Source: Chryseomonas sp014190935
GTDB taxonomy: Bacteria; Pseudomonadota; Gammaproteobacteria; Pseudomonadales; Pseudomonadaceae
Direction: 5' to 3'
Assembly: GCF_014190935.1 (NCBI RefSeq)
Contig: NZ_JACHVV010000001.1
Coordinates: 62,001-126,000, forward strand
DNA: 64,000 bases
Below the pieces are notes generated by a model that saw nothing but the letters and a program-made list of their open reading frames with translations, was not told the origin of the DNA and made no database searches. Numbering within the stretch: the stretch's first letter is position 1; each line of letters opens with the position of its first letter. This document shows, piece after piece, positions 1-8,900 of this stretch. A program made the position numbers and the translations under genes.

Positions 1-693
1 CTGGTGCCGGGTGACGAGATCGCCGAAGACGACGAGGGCGAATCCGAGTCCCTGGTCCTGCGCGGCAAGCACCGTTGCCCGATCTGCAGCACCGCGATGG
101 ATGCCTACCTGATCGACGAGCATCGCAAGCTGCACGTCTGCGGCAACAACCCGGACTGCCCGGGCTACGAGATCGAGCAGGGCAGCTATCGCATCAAGGG
201 CTACGAAGGCCCGTCGCTGGAATGCGACAAGTGCGGCAGCGAGATGCAGCTCAAGACCGGCCGCTTCGGCAAGTTCTTCGGCTGTACCAACCCGGCCTGC
301 AAGAACACCCGCAAGCTGCTCAAGAATGGCGAGCCGGCCCCGCCGAAGATGGACGCCGTGCCCATGCCGGAGCTGCGTTGCGAAAAGGTCGACGACACCT
401 ATGTGTTGCGCGACGGGGCTTCGGGCCTGTTCCTGGCCGCCAGCGGCTTCCCGAAGAATCGCGAGACCCGCGCGCCGTTGGTCAGCGAATTGCTGCCCCA
501 TCGCGACGAGATCGATCCCAAGTACCATTATCTGCTCAGTGCCCCGGTGAAGGATTCCGAGGGTCGCCCGGCGGTGATCCGCTTCAGCCGCAAGACCAAG
601 GAGCAGTACGTGCAGACCGAGGTCGAGGGCAAGCCCACCGGCTGGAAAGCTTTCTACGACGGCAAGAAGTGGCAGGTGGACGAAAAGCGCTAG
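1..693 (+). CDS. topA: DNA topoisomerase I, C-terminal part (5' end outside window)
   Basis: Only the last 230 codons are present; the frame is open from base 1, so the gene starts upstream of the window. Type IA topoisomerase relaxes negative supercoils. The visible part carries two C4-type zinc-ribbon repeats: one beginning RCPICSTAMDAY and closing with CGNNPDC, the next beginning ECDKCGSEMQL and closing with CTNPACKN. It ends in a topoisomerase C-terminal repeat with a basic tail. The catalytic Tyr domain is not in view. Assignment rests on the zinc-ribbon tail and on the downstream neighbours, which match the topA-sulA-lexA order of pseudomonads. The stop codon is the first three bases of a small perfect hairpin. 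Confidence 0.93.
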   Translation: MVPGDEIAEDDEGESESLVLRGKHRCPICSTAMDAYLIDEHRKLHVCGNNPDCPGYEIEQGSYRIKGYEGPSLECDKCGSEMQLKTGRFGKFFGCTNPACKNTRKLLKNGEPAPPKMDAVPMPELRCEKVDDTYVLRDGASGLFLAASGFPKNRETRAPLVSELLPHRDEIDPKYHYLLSAPVKDSEGRPAVIRFSRKTKEQYVQTEVEGKPTGWKAFYDGKKWQVDEKR

Positions 694-707
694 CGCCTCT
701 GGCGCTA
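691..707 (+). other. Small hairpin beginning at the topA stop codon
   Basis: TAGCGCC and GGCGCTA form a perfect 7-bp stem with loop TCT; the left arm starts with the topA stop codon. There is no T run, so it is not a convincing intrinsic terminator, but it could protect the 3' end of the topA message. Confidence 0.35.
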
Positions 708-751
708 ACGGCAGACAGGCGGCCGGCGTGAGTCGGCTCCAGGAGAAGGGC

Positions 752-1270
752 ATGGCCAACGAGCGTTATACCCGTACCAACCAGAAGCTGTACTTCGCCG
801 GTCTGGCCCTGGAAAGCTGGCGCCTGGCCCAGGCCGCGCCTTCAGCGCAAAGCCAGGGTCGCATCATGGCTGAACGTGAAGCCTGCCTGTTTCACCTGCA
901 CGGCGCCTTGCTGGGCCTCTGTCAGGAAGTGGCGGGCTTCTATCGTCATCCCAGCATGGAGGCCACGTCGCTGGCCGTCCTGCTTGCCCCCGCAACGCTC
1001 GCCGAAAGTCCTAGCCCCGAGATGGGCGAACTGATCGAATTGGCCGGCAATCCGGAAACCTGGCTGGCGCGCCTGATCGCCGAATACCAGCGACTGCTGC
1101 AACCGCCCCAGGCGCCGCGGCGACCCAAGCAGGACCCGACCCTGGCGCTGATCGAGGCGGTCAGCCTGGAACCGGCCGAGCCGGAACTGGGTCTCGAAGA
1201 GGTGGAAGCCTGGCGTGAAAGTCTCAAGCAGACCGCGCTCAGATTTCGCGGCGCCATGACCGAGTGGTAA
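752..1270 (+). CDS. DUF6586-type conserved protein (172 aa)
   Basis: Soluble, largely helical protein of unknown function found directly downstream of topA in Pseudomonas; I place it in the DUF6586 group from position and composition, not from a catalytic motif. No signal peptide or membrane segment. The ATG at 752 is chosen because AGGAGA lies 6 bases upstream; an in-frame GTG at 728 has no comparable ribosome site. The C-terminal half is rich in Glu and Pro. It probably belongs to the topA transcript (58-base gap). Confidence 0.75.
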   Translation: MANERYTRTNQKLYFAGLALESWRLAQAAPSAQSQGRIMAEREACLFHLHGALLGLCQEVAGFYRHPSMEATSLAVLLAPATLAESPSPEMGELIELAGNPETWLARLIAEYQRLLQPPQAPRRPKQDPTLALIEAVSLEPAEPELGLEEVEAWRESLKQTALRFRGAMTEW

Positions 1271-1400
1271 ATCGCCACCCGCTGCAACGCCGCAGAGGCC
1301 GTCAGGACGATAGCCTTGCAGACCGTCGAAAAAGGCTCAGGCAAGTCAGCCTCTCAGACCCCACGCTGTTACACTATCCGCTTAGCTGTGGAGATACTGA

Positions 1401-1637
1401 ATGACTACTGCCTACCTGGAAATCGTTGAACTCTCCGATGGTCGCATCGTGTTGCGCCGTGCGGACGACGAGGAAGCTCTGGTTACCCTGGAGTTCTCCA
1501 GCGATGCCAAGGATTTCCTGCATGGACAGCAGATAGAGGTGGCCAAGGCCATGTTCAACCTGGGCGTGCAGATGGCCGGTCGACTGGCCGAAGGCGACAG
1601 CCTCCAGCGTGACGATCAACCGCGCGTCCTGCACTGA
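1401..1637 (+). CDS. Small conserved protein of unknown function (78 aa)
   Basis: Acidic 78-residue protein starting MTTAYLEIVELSDG, with alternating short strands and one helix. A gene of this size and type sits between the topA neighbour and sulA in P. aeruginosa. No motif suggests a biochemical role. GGAG lies upstream of the ATG. It is followed by a hairpin shared with the convergent sulA gene. Confidence 0.7.
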   Translation: MTTAYLEIVELSDGRIVLRRADDEEALVTLEFSSDAKDFLHGQQIEVAKAMFNLGVQMAGRLAEGDSLQRDDQPRVLH

Positions 1638-1651
1638 TACTCTTCTCGATC

Positions 1652-1674
1652 CGGCATTCCATAGTGGAATGCCG
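1652..1674. terminator. Hairpin between convergent genes
   Basis: CGGCATTCC and GGAATGCCG form a 9-bp stem with loop ATAGT between the 78-aa gene and sulA, which converge here. Neither side has a proper T run, so terminator function is inferred from position. Confidence 0.5.
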
Positions 1675-1703
1675 CCCTCACAGGCCGTATCGGCGCCTGC
1701 TTC

Positions 1704-2204
1704 CTACGCGAACCTGACGTTCAGACTCTGGCTGTGACCCTGGGCGGCGGCGCGTGCCAGTTGCTGCTTGCCCGCATCGCTCAGGTCGTGCAACCAGCTG
1801 ATCACCGTATGACTCTGCCCCTTGCGCAACACCTCGCAAGCCAATTGCAGGGTCTTGGCGGCGCTCGGCGTCTGCAGCAGCAGCACGCGCTCCGGATTCA
1901 GATGGGTACTGCGCAGCCAGGCGTTGCTGAGCAGCGACGGCGGCGTGACCAGGGTCAGCCAGCGGGCATCGTCCTTGTCGCTCAGCTGGCGCAGGATGGG
2001 TGCCAGCAACTGCAGGCACTGCTCCTGGCTACCATTCAGGGACATCTCGCTGAAGGTGTCTGGCAGCGGGGCGGCCGGCAGCTCCCGTGCCGGCTTGCCG
2101 GGCTTGGGTAGAAAGGCGGTCAGCTCCTGCAGCAGGAGCTCGGGTGCCAGATCCAGCTCTTGAACGGGCGAGCGCGGTGCATCGAACATCAGGGGAAATT
2201 GCAT
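1704..2204 (-). CDS. sulA: SOS cell-division inhibitor SulA
   Basis: SulA blocks FtsZ polymerisation during the SOS response. The 166-aa protein shows the SulA/RecA-fold signature: a region ending RWLTLVTPPSLLSNAWLRS, then NPERVLLLQTP and a helix before GQSHTVISWL. It is encoded just downstream of lexA on the same strand, as in other pseudomonads, with a 181-base gap that contains a tetraloop hairpin and an 8-bp inverted repeat. I see no separate LexA box in that gap, so damage control probably comes from read-through of the lexA promoter. The ATG is preceded by AGGAGG on the coding strand. Confidence 0.88.
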   Translation of the reverse strand: MQFPLMFDAPRSPVQELDLAPELLLQELTAFLPKPGKPARELPAAPLPDTFSEMSLNGSQEQCLQLLAPILRQLSDKDDARWLTLVTPPSLLSNAWLRSTHLNPERVLLLQTPSAAKTLQLACEVLRKGQSHTVISWLHDLSDAGKQQLARAAAQGHSQSLNVRFA

Positions 2205-2243
2205 GGCGACCTCCTAGAGGCGACTCGATCAAATCCACTCGAG

Positions 2244-2266
2244 GTCATGTACCACGGATACATGAC
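2244..2266. promoter_or_regulatory. Perfect inverted repeat in the sulA leader
   Basis: Arms GTCATGTA and TACATGAC (8 bp each, perfect) flank a 7-nt spacer, about 40 nt upstream of the sulA start. It does not match the CTG-N10-CAG LexA pattern. It could be a protein operator or an RNA hairpin in the lexA-sulA message. Confidence 0.55.
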
Positions 2267-2358
2267 GTCACTGTGCTCAGCCTGGTCTTGAGCGCTTTCC
2301 GGAGCGCGAACAGATACCCCCGATCAAGACTTCGGCGTAAGGCAAAAGGCGTGATAAC

Positions 2359-2378
2359 GGCTGGCCCGAAGGCCAGCC
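2359..2378 (-). terminator. UUCG tetraloop hairpin after lexA
   Basis: On the lexA strand the sequence is GGCTGGCC, loop TTCG, then GGCCAGCC: a perfect 8-bp stem with the very stable UUCG loop, 7 bases past the lexA stop. No strong T run follows, so it may attenuate or stabilise the message and set the lexA:sulA ratio. Confidence 0.55.
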
Positions 2379-2385
2379 TTAGACG

Positions 2386-2997
2386 TTAGCGGCGGATGAC
2401 GCCAACGCTTAACCCTTCGATGGCGAATTCCTGGGTGGAAAGATCGACTTCGATAGGGGAGAACTCGGGATTCTCTGCCAGCAGGGTGACCTGGTTGCCC
2501 GAGCGCTTGAATCTCTTCACGGTGACCTCGTCGCCCACCCGGGCCACGACGATCTGGCCGTTGTGCACCTCACGGGTCACATGGACCGCCAGGAGGTCGC
2601 CATCGAGGATGCCGACGTCTCTCATGCTCATGCCCTTGACCTTCAGCAGGTAGTCGGCACGCGGCTGGAAGAAAGCCGGATTGATGGCGCAGTTCTCTTC
2701 GACGTTCTGTTCGGCCAGGATGGGCGCACCCGCGGCGACCCGACCGATGACCGGCAGGCTCTCGTCGGCCTTGCGCGTGGCATCCAGCCCCGGGATGCGG
2801 ATGCCCCGGGAGGCGCCCGGCGTCATCTCGATGGCGCCCTTGCGCGCCAGGGCCTTGAGGTGTTCCTCGGCCGCGTTCGGTGATTTGAAACCAAGCTCCT
2901 GCGCGATCTCCGCGCGGGTAGGCGGAAAGCCATTGGCTTCGAGGCAACGCTTGATGAAGGCCAGGATCTCGGCTTGTCGCGGTGTCAGTTTCAGCAT
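2386..2997 (-). CDS. lexA: SOS repressor LexA
   Basis: LexA represses the SOS regulon and cleaves itself when RecA filaments form. The 203-aa product has the N-terminal winged helix (MLKLTPRQAEILAFIKRCL through PTRAEIAQELGF), the cleavage region VAAGAPILA (Ala-Gly bond), and the Ser/Lys protease dyad in VKGMSMRDVGILDGD and the following strand. The start at 2997 gives the usual LexA length and puts the LexA box and promoter just outside the gene; the longer frame to 3138 would cover them. sulA follows on the same strand. Confidence 0.96.
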   Translation of the reverse strand: MLKLTPRQAEILAFIKRCLEANGFPPTRAEIAQELGFKSPNAAEEHLKALARKGAIEMTPGASRGIRIPGLDATRKADESLPVIGRVAAGAPILAEQNVEENCAINPAFFQPRADYLLKVKGMSMRDVGILDGDLLAVHVTREVHNGQIVVARVGDEVTVKRFKRSGNQVTLLAENPEFSPIEVDLSTQEFAIEGLSVGVIRR

Positions 2998-3023
2998 GAT
3001 GCACGTCGCGTCGTCTAATGATG

Positions 3024-3059
3024 CTGTGATTATATACAGTAACTCAGGGTGGTAGGCAA
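3024..3059 (-). promoter_or_regulatory. lexA promoter with LexA (SOS) box
   Basis: The 16-mer CTGTGATTATATACAG at 3024-3039 fits CTG-N10-CAG with an AT-rich core. On the lexA strand a TTGCCT -35 (3059-3054) and TATATA -10 (3036-3031) are 17 bp apart, so the box covers the -10 element, the classic arrangement for LexA autorepression. Confidence 0.9.
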
Positions 3060-3172
3060 GGCCGCCGCCCAGGCCTTCGGACGACAGGCCGGATTCACCG
3101 CGATCAGCCTCCAGGTCGGGGATCGGTGGGCCTTTCACGCCATGGTGCCGACGCCTCGAATCCAGGCCGTGA

Positions 3173-3209
3173 TTGACTTGGATGGCGTTTGAAACATATG
3201 TTTCAAACG
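3173..3209 (+). promoter_or_regulatory. psrA promoter with palindromic PsrA operator
   Basis: A perfect 24-bp palindrome at 3186-3209 contains GAAAC-N4-GTTTC, the known PsrA recognition pattern. A TTGACT -35 (3173-3178) and TATGTT -10 (3197-3202, 18-bp gap) overlap it, so PsrA binding would block its own promoter. The ATG follows 23 bases after the palindrome. Confidence 0.85.
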
Positions 3210-3232
3210 GAATTCATCTATCGAGGAAGGTC

Positions 3233-3943
3233 ATGGCGCAGTCGGATACCGTGGAGCGCATTCTGGATGCGGCCGAGCAGCTGTTCGCCGAGCGCGGCTT
3301 TGCCGAGACCTCGCTGCGACTCATCACCACCAGGGCCGCCGTCAACCTGGCCGCGGTCAACTATCACTTCGGCTCGAAGAAGGCCCTGATCCAGGCGGTG
3401 TTCTCGCGCTTTCTCGATCCCTTCTGCTTCAACCTGGAGCGGGACCTCGATCAGTGGCAGCCGAAGCAGGGCGAGGACGTGAGCCTGGAGGCGCTGCTGA
3501 ATCTGCTGGTGGATCATTCCCTGGCCATCAAGCCGCGGCATGGCAATGACCTTTCGGTGTTCATGCGCCTGCTGGGCCTGGCCTTCAGCCAGAGCCAGGG
3601 CCACCTGCGCAAGTATCTGGAACAGACCTACGGCCGCGCCTTCCGTCGCTTCCTGCTGCTGGTGAATCGAGCCGTTCCCGAGATTCCACCCCTGGAGCTG
3701 TTCTGGCGCGCCCACTTCATGTTGGGCGCGGCGGTGTTCAGCATGTCCGGCATCAAGGCGCTGCGGGCGATCGGCGAAAACGACTTCGGCGTCGATACCC
3801 ATACCGATCAGGTGCTGCGACTGATGGTGCCTTTCCTCGCCAGCGGGATGCGCGCCCCTACGGCGATGCACGCGCCGGAGCTGGCCCAGGCGCAGTATCG
3901 GCCACGGCGGCCGGTGGTCGCGGAGACGGTCGAGAGCTACTAG
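3233..3943 (+). CDS. psrA: TetR-family regulator PsrA
   Basis: PsrA is the long-chain fatty-acid sensor that controls rpoS, beta-oxidation genes and itself in pseudomonads. The 236-aa protein has the N-terminal TetR helix-turn-helix (FAETSLRLITTRAAVNLAAVNYHFGSKKAL) followed by a helical ligand domain containing MRLLGLAFSQSQGHLRKYLE and FWRAHFMLGAAVFSMSGIKALRA, both typical of PsrA. The ATG at 3233 with AGGAAGG upstream gives the usual start MAQSDTVERIL. It is divergent from lexA, with both operators in the shared 235-bp gap. An extra C-terminal tail after FLASGMRAP is slightly longer than usual. Confidence 0.95.
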   Translation: MAQSDTVERILDAAEQLFAERGFAETSLRLITTRAAVNLAAVNYHFGSKKALIQAVFSRFLDPFCFNLERDLDQWQPKQGEDVSLEALLNLLVDHSLAIKPRHGNDLSVFMRLLGLAFSQSQGHLRKYLEQTYGRAFRRFLLLVNRAVPEIPPLELFWRAHFMLGAAVFSMSGIKALRAIGENDFGVDTHTDQVLRLMVPFLASGMRAPTAMHAPELAQAQYRPRRPVVAETVESY

Positions 3944-4023
3944 GCTGCGAGGCCGGCGGTGCCTGGGGTAAGCTTGCGTCCCTTTCACGGCGCCGTGCGC
4001 CGGAGCATTCGGACGAGGTACCC

Positions 4024-5016
4024 ATGCAAGGCTCCCTGATGGTCGATATCGCTGGCACCTGGCTCACCGCCGAGGATCGCCAGCTGCTGCGCCAGCCGGA
4101 GGTGGGCGGACTGATCCTGTTCGCCCGCAACATCGAAACCCCGGGTCAGGTACGGGAACTGTGCCGTGCCATTCGCGCGGTGCGACCAGAATTGCTGCTG
4201 GCCGTGGACCAGGAAGGCGGTCGCGTGCAGCGGCTGCGCCGCGACGTGGTGCGGTTGCCGGCCATGGGGCAGTTGGGCGGTCGCGCGGACAGCGCGGAAC
4301 TGGCCCGACTCTGCGGCTGGCTGATGGCGACCGAGATCCTGGCGGTGGGGCTGGACTTCAGCTTCGCCCCGGTGCTGGACGTCGACCATGGGCGCAGCCA
4401 GGTCATAGGCGCTCGTTCCTTCGGCAGCGCCGAGCAGGTGATCGAGCTGGGCAGCGCCTTCATCGCCGGCATGGGCGACGCCGGTATGGCCGCCACCGGC
4501 AAGCACTTCCCCGGTCATGGCTGGGCCGAAGCCGACTCCCACTATGCCATTCCCACCGACGAGCGCGATCTGGACACCCTGTTGCGTACCGACCTGCGCC
4601 CGTTCCAGGCCCTGTTGCCGGTGCTGGGCGCGGTGATGCCCGCTCACGTCATCTATCCCGCGGTGGATCCCCAGCCGGCCGGCTTTTCCCGACGCTGGCT
4701 GCAGGACATCCTGCGCGGCGAGCTGGATTACCAGGGCGTGATCTTCAGCGACGACCTGTCGATGGCCGGCGCCCACGTCGCGGGCGATGCCGGCCAGCGC
4801 GTCGAGGCGGCGCTTAGCGCCGGCTGCGACATGGGGCTGGTGTGCAATGACCGCGCAGCGGCCGAGCTGGCCCTGATCCGGGTGCAGCAGCTGGGCGTCT
4901 CGCCCGCGCCACGACTGGCCAGCATGAGAGCCCGCCGCCTCGTCGATCTCGATTACCGCCAGCAACCGCAGTGGAGTCTTGCCCTGCAGCGGCTGCGCCA
5001 GGCCGAACTCATCTAA
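4024..5016 (+). CDS. nagZ: Beta-N-acetylhexosaminidase NagZ
   Basis: Cytosolic family 3 glycosidase that removes GlcNAc from anhydromuropeptides during peptidoglycan recycling; its product influences AmpR-controlled beta-lactamase in species that have it. The 330-aa protein shows KHFPGHG at about 160-166, the catalytic Asp-Ser-His dyad at 171-173, and the nucleophile motif FSDDLSMAG at about 241-249. ATG at 4024. The last base of its TAA stop is also the first base of a palindromic repeat copy that separates it from mtiP. Confidence 0.95.
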   Translation: MQGSLMVDIAGTWLTAEDRQLLRQPEVGGLILFARNIETPGQVRELCRAIRAVRPELLLAVDQEGGRVQRLRRDVVRLPAMGQLGGRADSAELARLCGWLMATEILAVGLDFSFAPVLDVDHGRSQVIGARSFGSAEQVIELGSAFIAGMGDAGMAATGKHFPGHGWAEADSHYAIPTDERDLDTLLRTDLRPFQALLPVLGAVMPAHVIYPAVDPQPAGFSRRWLQDILRGELDYQGVIFSDDLSMAGAHVAGDAGQRVEAALSAGCDMGLVCNDRAAAELALIRVQQLGVSPAPRLASMRARRLVDLDYRQQPQWSLALQRLRQAELI

Positions 5017-5189
5017 GAGCCTATTCAAAGGCTGCTGCGCGTCGGCCAAACCGCGTTGAAAATGCCCTGGGTCGCCAGCCCGGTCGGAATGCTCATTTAC
5101 CACACGTAAACTCGCGCGCGAGTCCGATCCGCTTTCTCCGGCCTTTTCGCCTTGTTTGTCTCTAGCTCGCGAGCCTTTGAACAGGCTCT
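5016..5189. repeat. Palindromic intergenic element, copy 1 (174 bp)
   Basis: Begins AGAGCCTATTCAAAGGCT and ends with the near-exact reverse complement, AGCCTTTGAACAGGCTCT. The interior is also imperfectly palindromic: CAAAC, GAAAA and GTTTAC-type blocks recur on both arms around a centre near TTTAC/GTAAA (about 5097-5109). Other copies are at 20090 and 61110. No transposase is encoded. It fills the nagZ-mtiP gap, stopping just before the mtiP ribosome site AGGGG. Confidence 0.9.
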
Positions 5190-5203
5190 AAGGGGATTTT
5201 TGC

Positions 5204-5944
5204 ATGACTACCTACGCCATCATCGGCGGTACCGGCCTCACCGCGCTCGCCGGCCTGGAGCTGGACCAGGCCCAGACTTTCGAGACGCCCTGGGGAGCGC
5301 CCTCGGCGCCCGTGCAGCGCGGCCACTATGCCGGCCGCCCGGTGCTGTTCCTGGCCCGCCACGGCCATCCTCATCGCATACCGCCGCATCAGGTCAACTA
5401 CCGCGCCAACCTCTGGGCGCTCAAGGAAGCCGGCGCCGAAGCCATCGTCGCGGTGAATGCCGTGGGTGGCATCCATGCCGCCATGGGCAGTGGCCATCTG
5501 TGCGTGCCCCACCAGCTGGTGGACTACACCTGGGGGCGCGGCCATACCTTCTTCGAAGGCGCGGACCTTGCGCATGTCACCCACATCGATTTCAGCTTTC
5601 CCTACGACGAGTCCCTGCGCCAACGGCTGCTGAATGCGCTGCGCACGCTGCAGCTGCCGCACAGCGACCATGGGGTCTATGCCGCCACCCAGGGGCCGCG
5701 GTTGGAGACCGCAGGGGAGATCGTCCGGCTGGAGCGCGATGGCTGCGATATCGTCGGCATGACCGGGATGCCGGAAGCGGCCCTGGCACGCGAACTGGGC
5801 CTGCCCTATGCCTGCCTGGCGCTGGTGGTGAATCCGGCGGCCGGCAAGGTGCAGCGGGAAATCACCATGGCCGAGATCGAAGCGGTCCTGGCCAGCGGCA
5901 TCGACGAGGTTCGTCAGGTGCTGGCCGAGGTGCTGACCGGCTGA
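5204..5944 (+). CDS. mtiP: S-methyl-5'-thioinosine phosphorylase
   Basis: Purine-nucleoside-phosphorylase family enzyme of methylthioadenosine salvage. Pseudomonads use methylthioinosine after deamination, so the MTIP assignment follows the ortholog downstream of nagZ rather than a specificity motif I can prove. The 246-aa protein opens AIIGGTGL, has RHG (FLARHGHPHRIPPH), the VNAVGGI core, and the substrate loop QGPRLETAGEI followed by DIVGMTGMPEA. ATG at 5204 with AGGGG upstream. It converges on mfd. Confidence 0.88.
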   Translation: MTTYAIIGGTGLTALAGLELDQAQTFETPWGAPSAPVQRGHYAGRPVLFLARHGHPHRIPPHQVNYRANLWALKEAGAEAIVAVNAVGGIHAAMGSGHLCVPHQLVDYTWGRGHTFFEGADLAHVTHIDFSFPYDESLRQRLLNALRTLQLPHSDHGVYAATQGPRLETAGEIVRLERDGCDIVGMTGMPEAALARELGLPYACLALVVNPAAGKVQREITMAEIEAVLASGIDEVRQVLAEVLTG

Positions 5945-5953
5945 CAAGAGCCA

Positions 5954-5983
5954 AGCCGCTCCCTGGATCAACCGGGAGCGGCT
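5954..5983. terminator. Hairpin between mtiP and mfd
   Basis: AGCCGCTCCC and GGGAGCGGCT form a perfect 10-bp stem with a 10-nt loop between two convergent genes. T runs are short on both sides; terminator role inferred. Confidence 0.6.
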
Positions 5984-5989
5984 CTGCGA

Positions 5990-8900
5990 TCAGCTGGCGG
6001 CGGGCGTCAGGCGATCGAACAGGGCTTCCAGGACGTTGAAGCGCTCTTCCGCCCGCTCCATCGGCACCTGGAACTTGAACAGGGTCGCGCCTTCCAGCCG
6101 ATACTTCTTCGGCTGCGCCTGGATCATCTTCACCAGCACCAGCGGATCCACCTGGGTATCGGCGGCAAATTCCAGCCGCCCGCCCTGGGGGCCCGCATCC
6201 ACCTTGACGATGCCCAGGCCTTCCGCACGCAGCTTGAGCAGCGTCAGGCGCACCAGATTCTTGGTCGGTTCCGGCAGGAGCCCGAAGCGGTCGATCATCT
6301 CCACCTGCAGTTCCTTCAGTGCGTCTTCGTCCGCCGCCGAGGCGATGCGCTTGTAGAGGATCAGCCGCGCATGGACATCGGGTAGGTAGTCTTCCGGGAT
6401 CAGCGCGGGAACCCGCATGTTGATGTCCGGACCGCCGCCCAGTGGTTGCTCCAGGTTGGGCTGCTCGCCCTTGCGGATGGCCTTGACCGCCCGCTCTAGC
6501 ATTTCCATGTAGAGGGTGAAGCCCACCGCCTGGATCTGCCCGCTCTGGCCTTCGCCAAGCAGTTCGCCGGCACCACGGATCTCCAGGTCGTGGGTCGCCA
6601 GGATGAAACCGGCCCCCAGGTCCTGGGCACCGGCGATGGCTTCCAGGCGCTTTTCGGCATCCGGGGTCATGCCCTTGCGCGGCGGCGTGAGCAGGTAGGC
6701 ATAGGCCTGGTGGTGACTGCGCCCGACGCGGCCGCGCAGCTGGTGCAGCTGGGCCAGGCCGAACTTGTCCGCGCGCTCGATGATGATGGTGTTGGCATTG
6801 GGCACGTCGATGCCGGTCTCGATGATGGTCGAGGCCACCAGCACGTTGAATCTCTTGTGGTAGAAGTCGCTCATCACCTGTTCGAGATCACGTTCGCGCA
6901 TCTGCCCGTGGCCGATGCCGACGCGGGCCTCGGGCACCAGCTCGGCCAGTTCGCGGGCGCGCTTCTCGATGGTCTTGACCTCGTTGTGCAGGAAGTACAC
7001 CTGACCGCCGCGCAGCAGTTCGCGCAGCAGGGCTTCCTTGATCACCGCGTTCTGCTCCTCCATGACGAAGGTGCGCACCGAAAGCCGGCGGGCCGGGGGC
7101 GTGGCGATGATGGACAGGTCGCGCATGCCGGCCACGGCCATGTTCAGGGTACGCGGGATCGGCGTGGCGGTGAGGGTGAGGATGTCCACCTCGCTGCGCA
7201 GCGACTTCAGCTGTTCCTTCTGACGCACCCCGAAGCGGTGCTCCTCGTCGATGATGGCCAGGCCCAGGTCCTTGAACTTCACATCGCCCTGCAGCAGCTT
7301 GTGGGTGCCGATGATGATGTCGATCTTGCCGTCGGCCAGCTCGCGCGCAGCGGCGGCGACTTCCTGGGCCGACTTGAAGCGGCTCATCACCTCGACCCGT
7401 ACCGGCCAGTCGGCGAAGCGGTCGCGGAAGCTGTTGTAGTGCTGCTGGGCGAGCAGGGTGGTGGGGACCAGCACCGCCACCTGGCGGCCGCCGTGCACGG
7501 CGATGAAGGCCGCGCGCATGGCCACCTCGGTCTTGCCGAAGCCCACGTCGCCGCAGACCAGGCGATCCATGGGCGTGCCCGCCAGCATGTCCTTGTGCAC
7601 CGCCTCGATGGCAGCCTGCTGGTCCGGCGTCTCCTCGAAGGGGAAGCCGGCGGAGAAGCTGGCGTAGTCGACGGCCGGGTCCTTGAAGGCATAGCCCTTG
7701 CGCGCGGCACGGCGGGCATAGATGTCGAGCAGCTCGGCGGCCACGTCGCGCACCTGTTCGGCGGCCTTGCGCTTGGCCTTTTGCCAGGTCTCGGAACCCA
7801 GCTTGTGCAGTGGCGCCAGGGCATCGTCGGTGCCCGAGTAGCGGGCGATCAGGTGCAGGCTGGCCACCGGCACATAGAGCTTGGCGTCGTCGGCGTATTC
7901 GAGCAGCAGGAATTCCTGGGGCTGGTCGTCCAGCTCCAGGGTGATCAGGCCCATGTAGCGGCCGACGCCATGATCGATGTGCACCACCGGGGCGCCTTCG
8001 CGCAGCTCGGTGAGATTCTTGATGACGTTCTCGCCGGCGTCACGGCCCTTCTCGCGGCGGCGGCGCTGCATGATGCGCTGGCCGAACAGCGGATTCTCCG
8101 GGATCAGGGCGACACCGGCGTCATCCAGCACCAGGCCCTCGTCCAGCGGCGCCAGGGCGATGGCGATGCGTTCGGCGCTGGCCTGGAAGGCCGCCCAGCC
8201 CTCGACCTGGCCAGGACGCAGATTCAGGCGGGCCAGCAATTCCAGCAGCACCTCGCGGCGACCGGCGCTTTCCGCGGTGAACAGCACCCGGCCGGGAAAG
8301 TCGGTGATGAAGTGCTCCAGGGCGGCCAGCGGCTGGCTGGCCTTGGCGTCGATGGCCAGGTCCGGCAGGGCGCGCGCGGTAAAGCGCTCGCGGCCCACAC
8401 CGGCTTCCAGGTCGTCCGCGCCGATGACCACCCGCGGCCAGTTCTTCAGGCGGGCGAAGCAGTCTTCCACCGGCAGGAAGACATCGGCCGGCGGCAGCAG
8501 CGGCCGCTCCGGATCGACCCGGCGGTCCTCGTAGCGGTTACGGACATCGGTCCAGAACTGCTCGGCGGCCTGCTCGATGCCGGGCAGGGAAAACACCTGG
8601 GTGTTGGCCGGCAGATAGTCGAAGAGGGTCGAGGTCTCGTCGAAGAACAACGGCAGGTAGTACTCGATGCCCGCCGGGGTGATGCCGCTGGCCAGGTCCT
8701 GATAGATGGGGCAGCGCCGGTAGTCCACGTCGAAGCGCTCGCGGAAACGCGCGCGAAAGCCGGTCACGGCTTCCTTATGCAGCGGGAATTCCCGCGCCGG
8801 CAGCAGGCGGATGCTGTCGACCTTGTCGATGGATCTCTGCGTCTCCGGGTCGAAGGTGCGCAGCGTCTCGATCTCGTCGTCGAACAGGTCGATCCGGTAG

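Noticed and set aside
881..1102. Antisense frames in the DUF6586 region
   Set aside because: No start context or conserved features; the plus-strand gene has a good ribosome site.
2998..3138. Possible 47-residue N-terminal extension of LexA
   Set aside because: It would place the LexA box and promoter inside the coding region; the shorter form has the standard family start.
5016..5189. Interpretation of the palindromic element as part of an integron attC array or CRISPR
   Set aside because: No integrase, no regular spacing, no cas genes; the copies are far apart and near unrelated genes.
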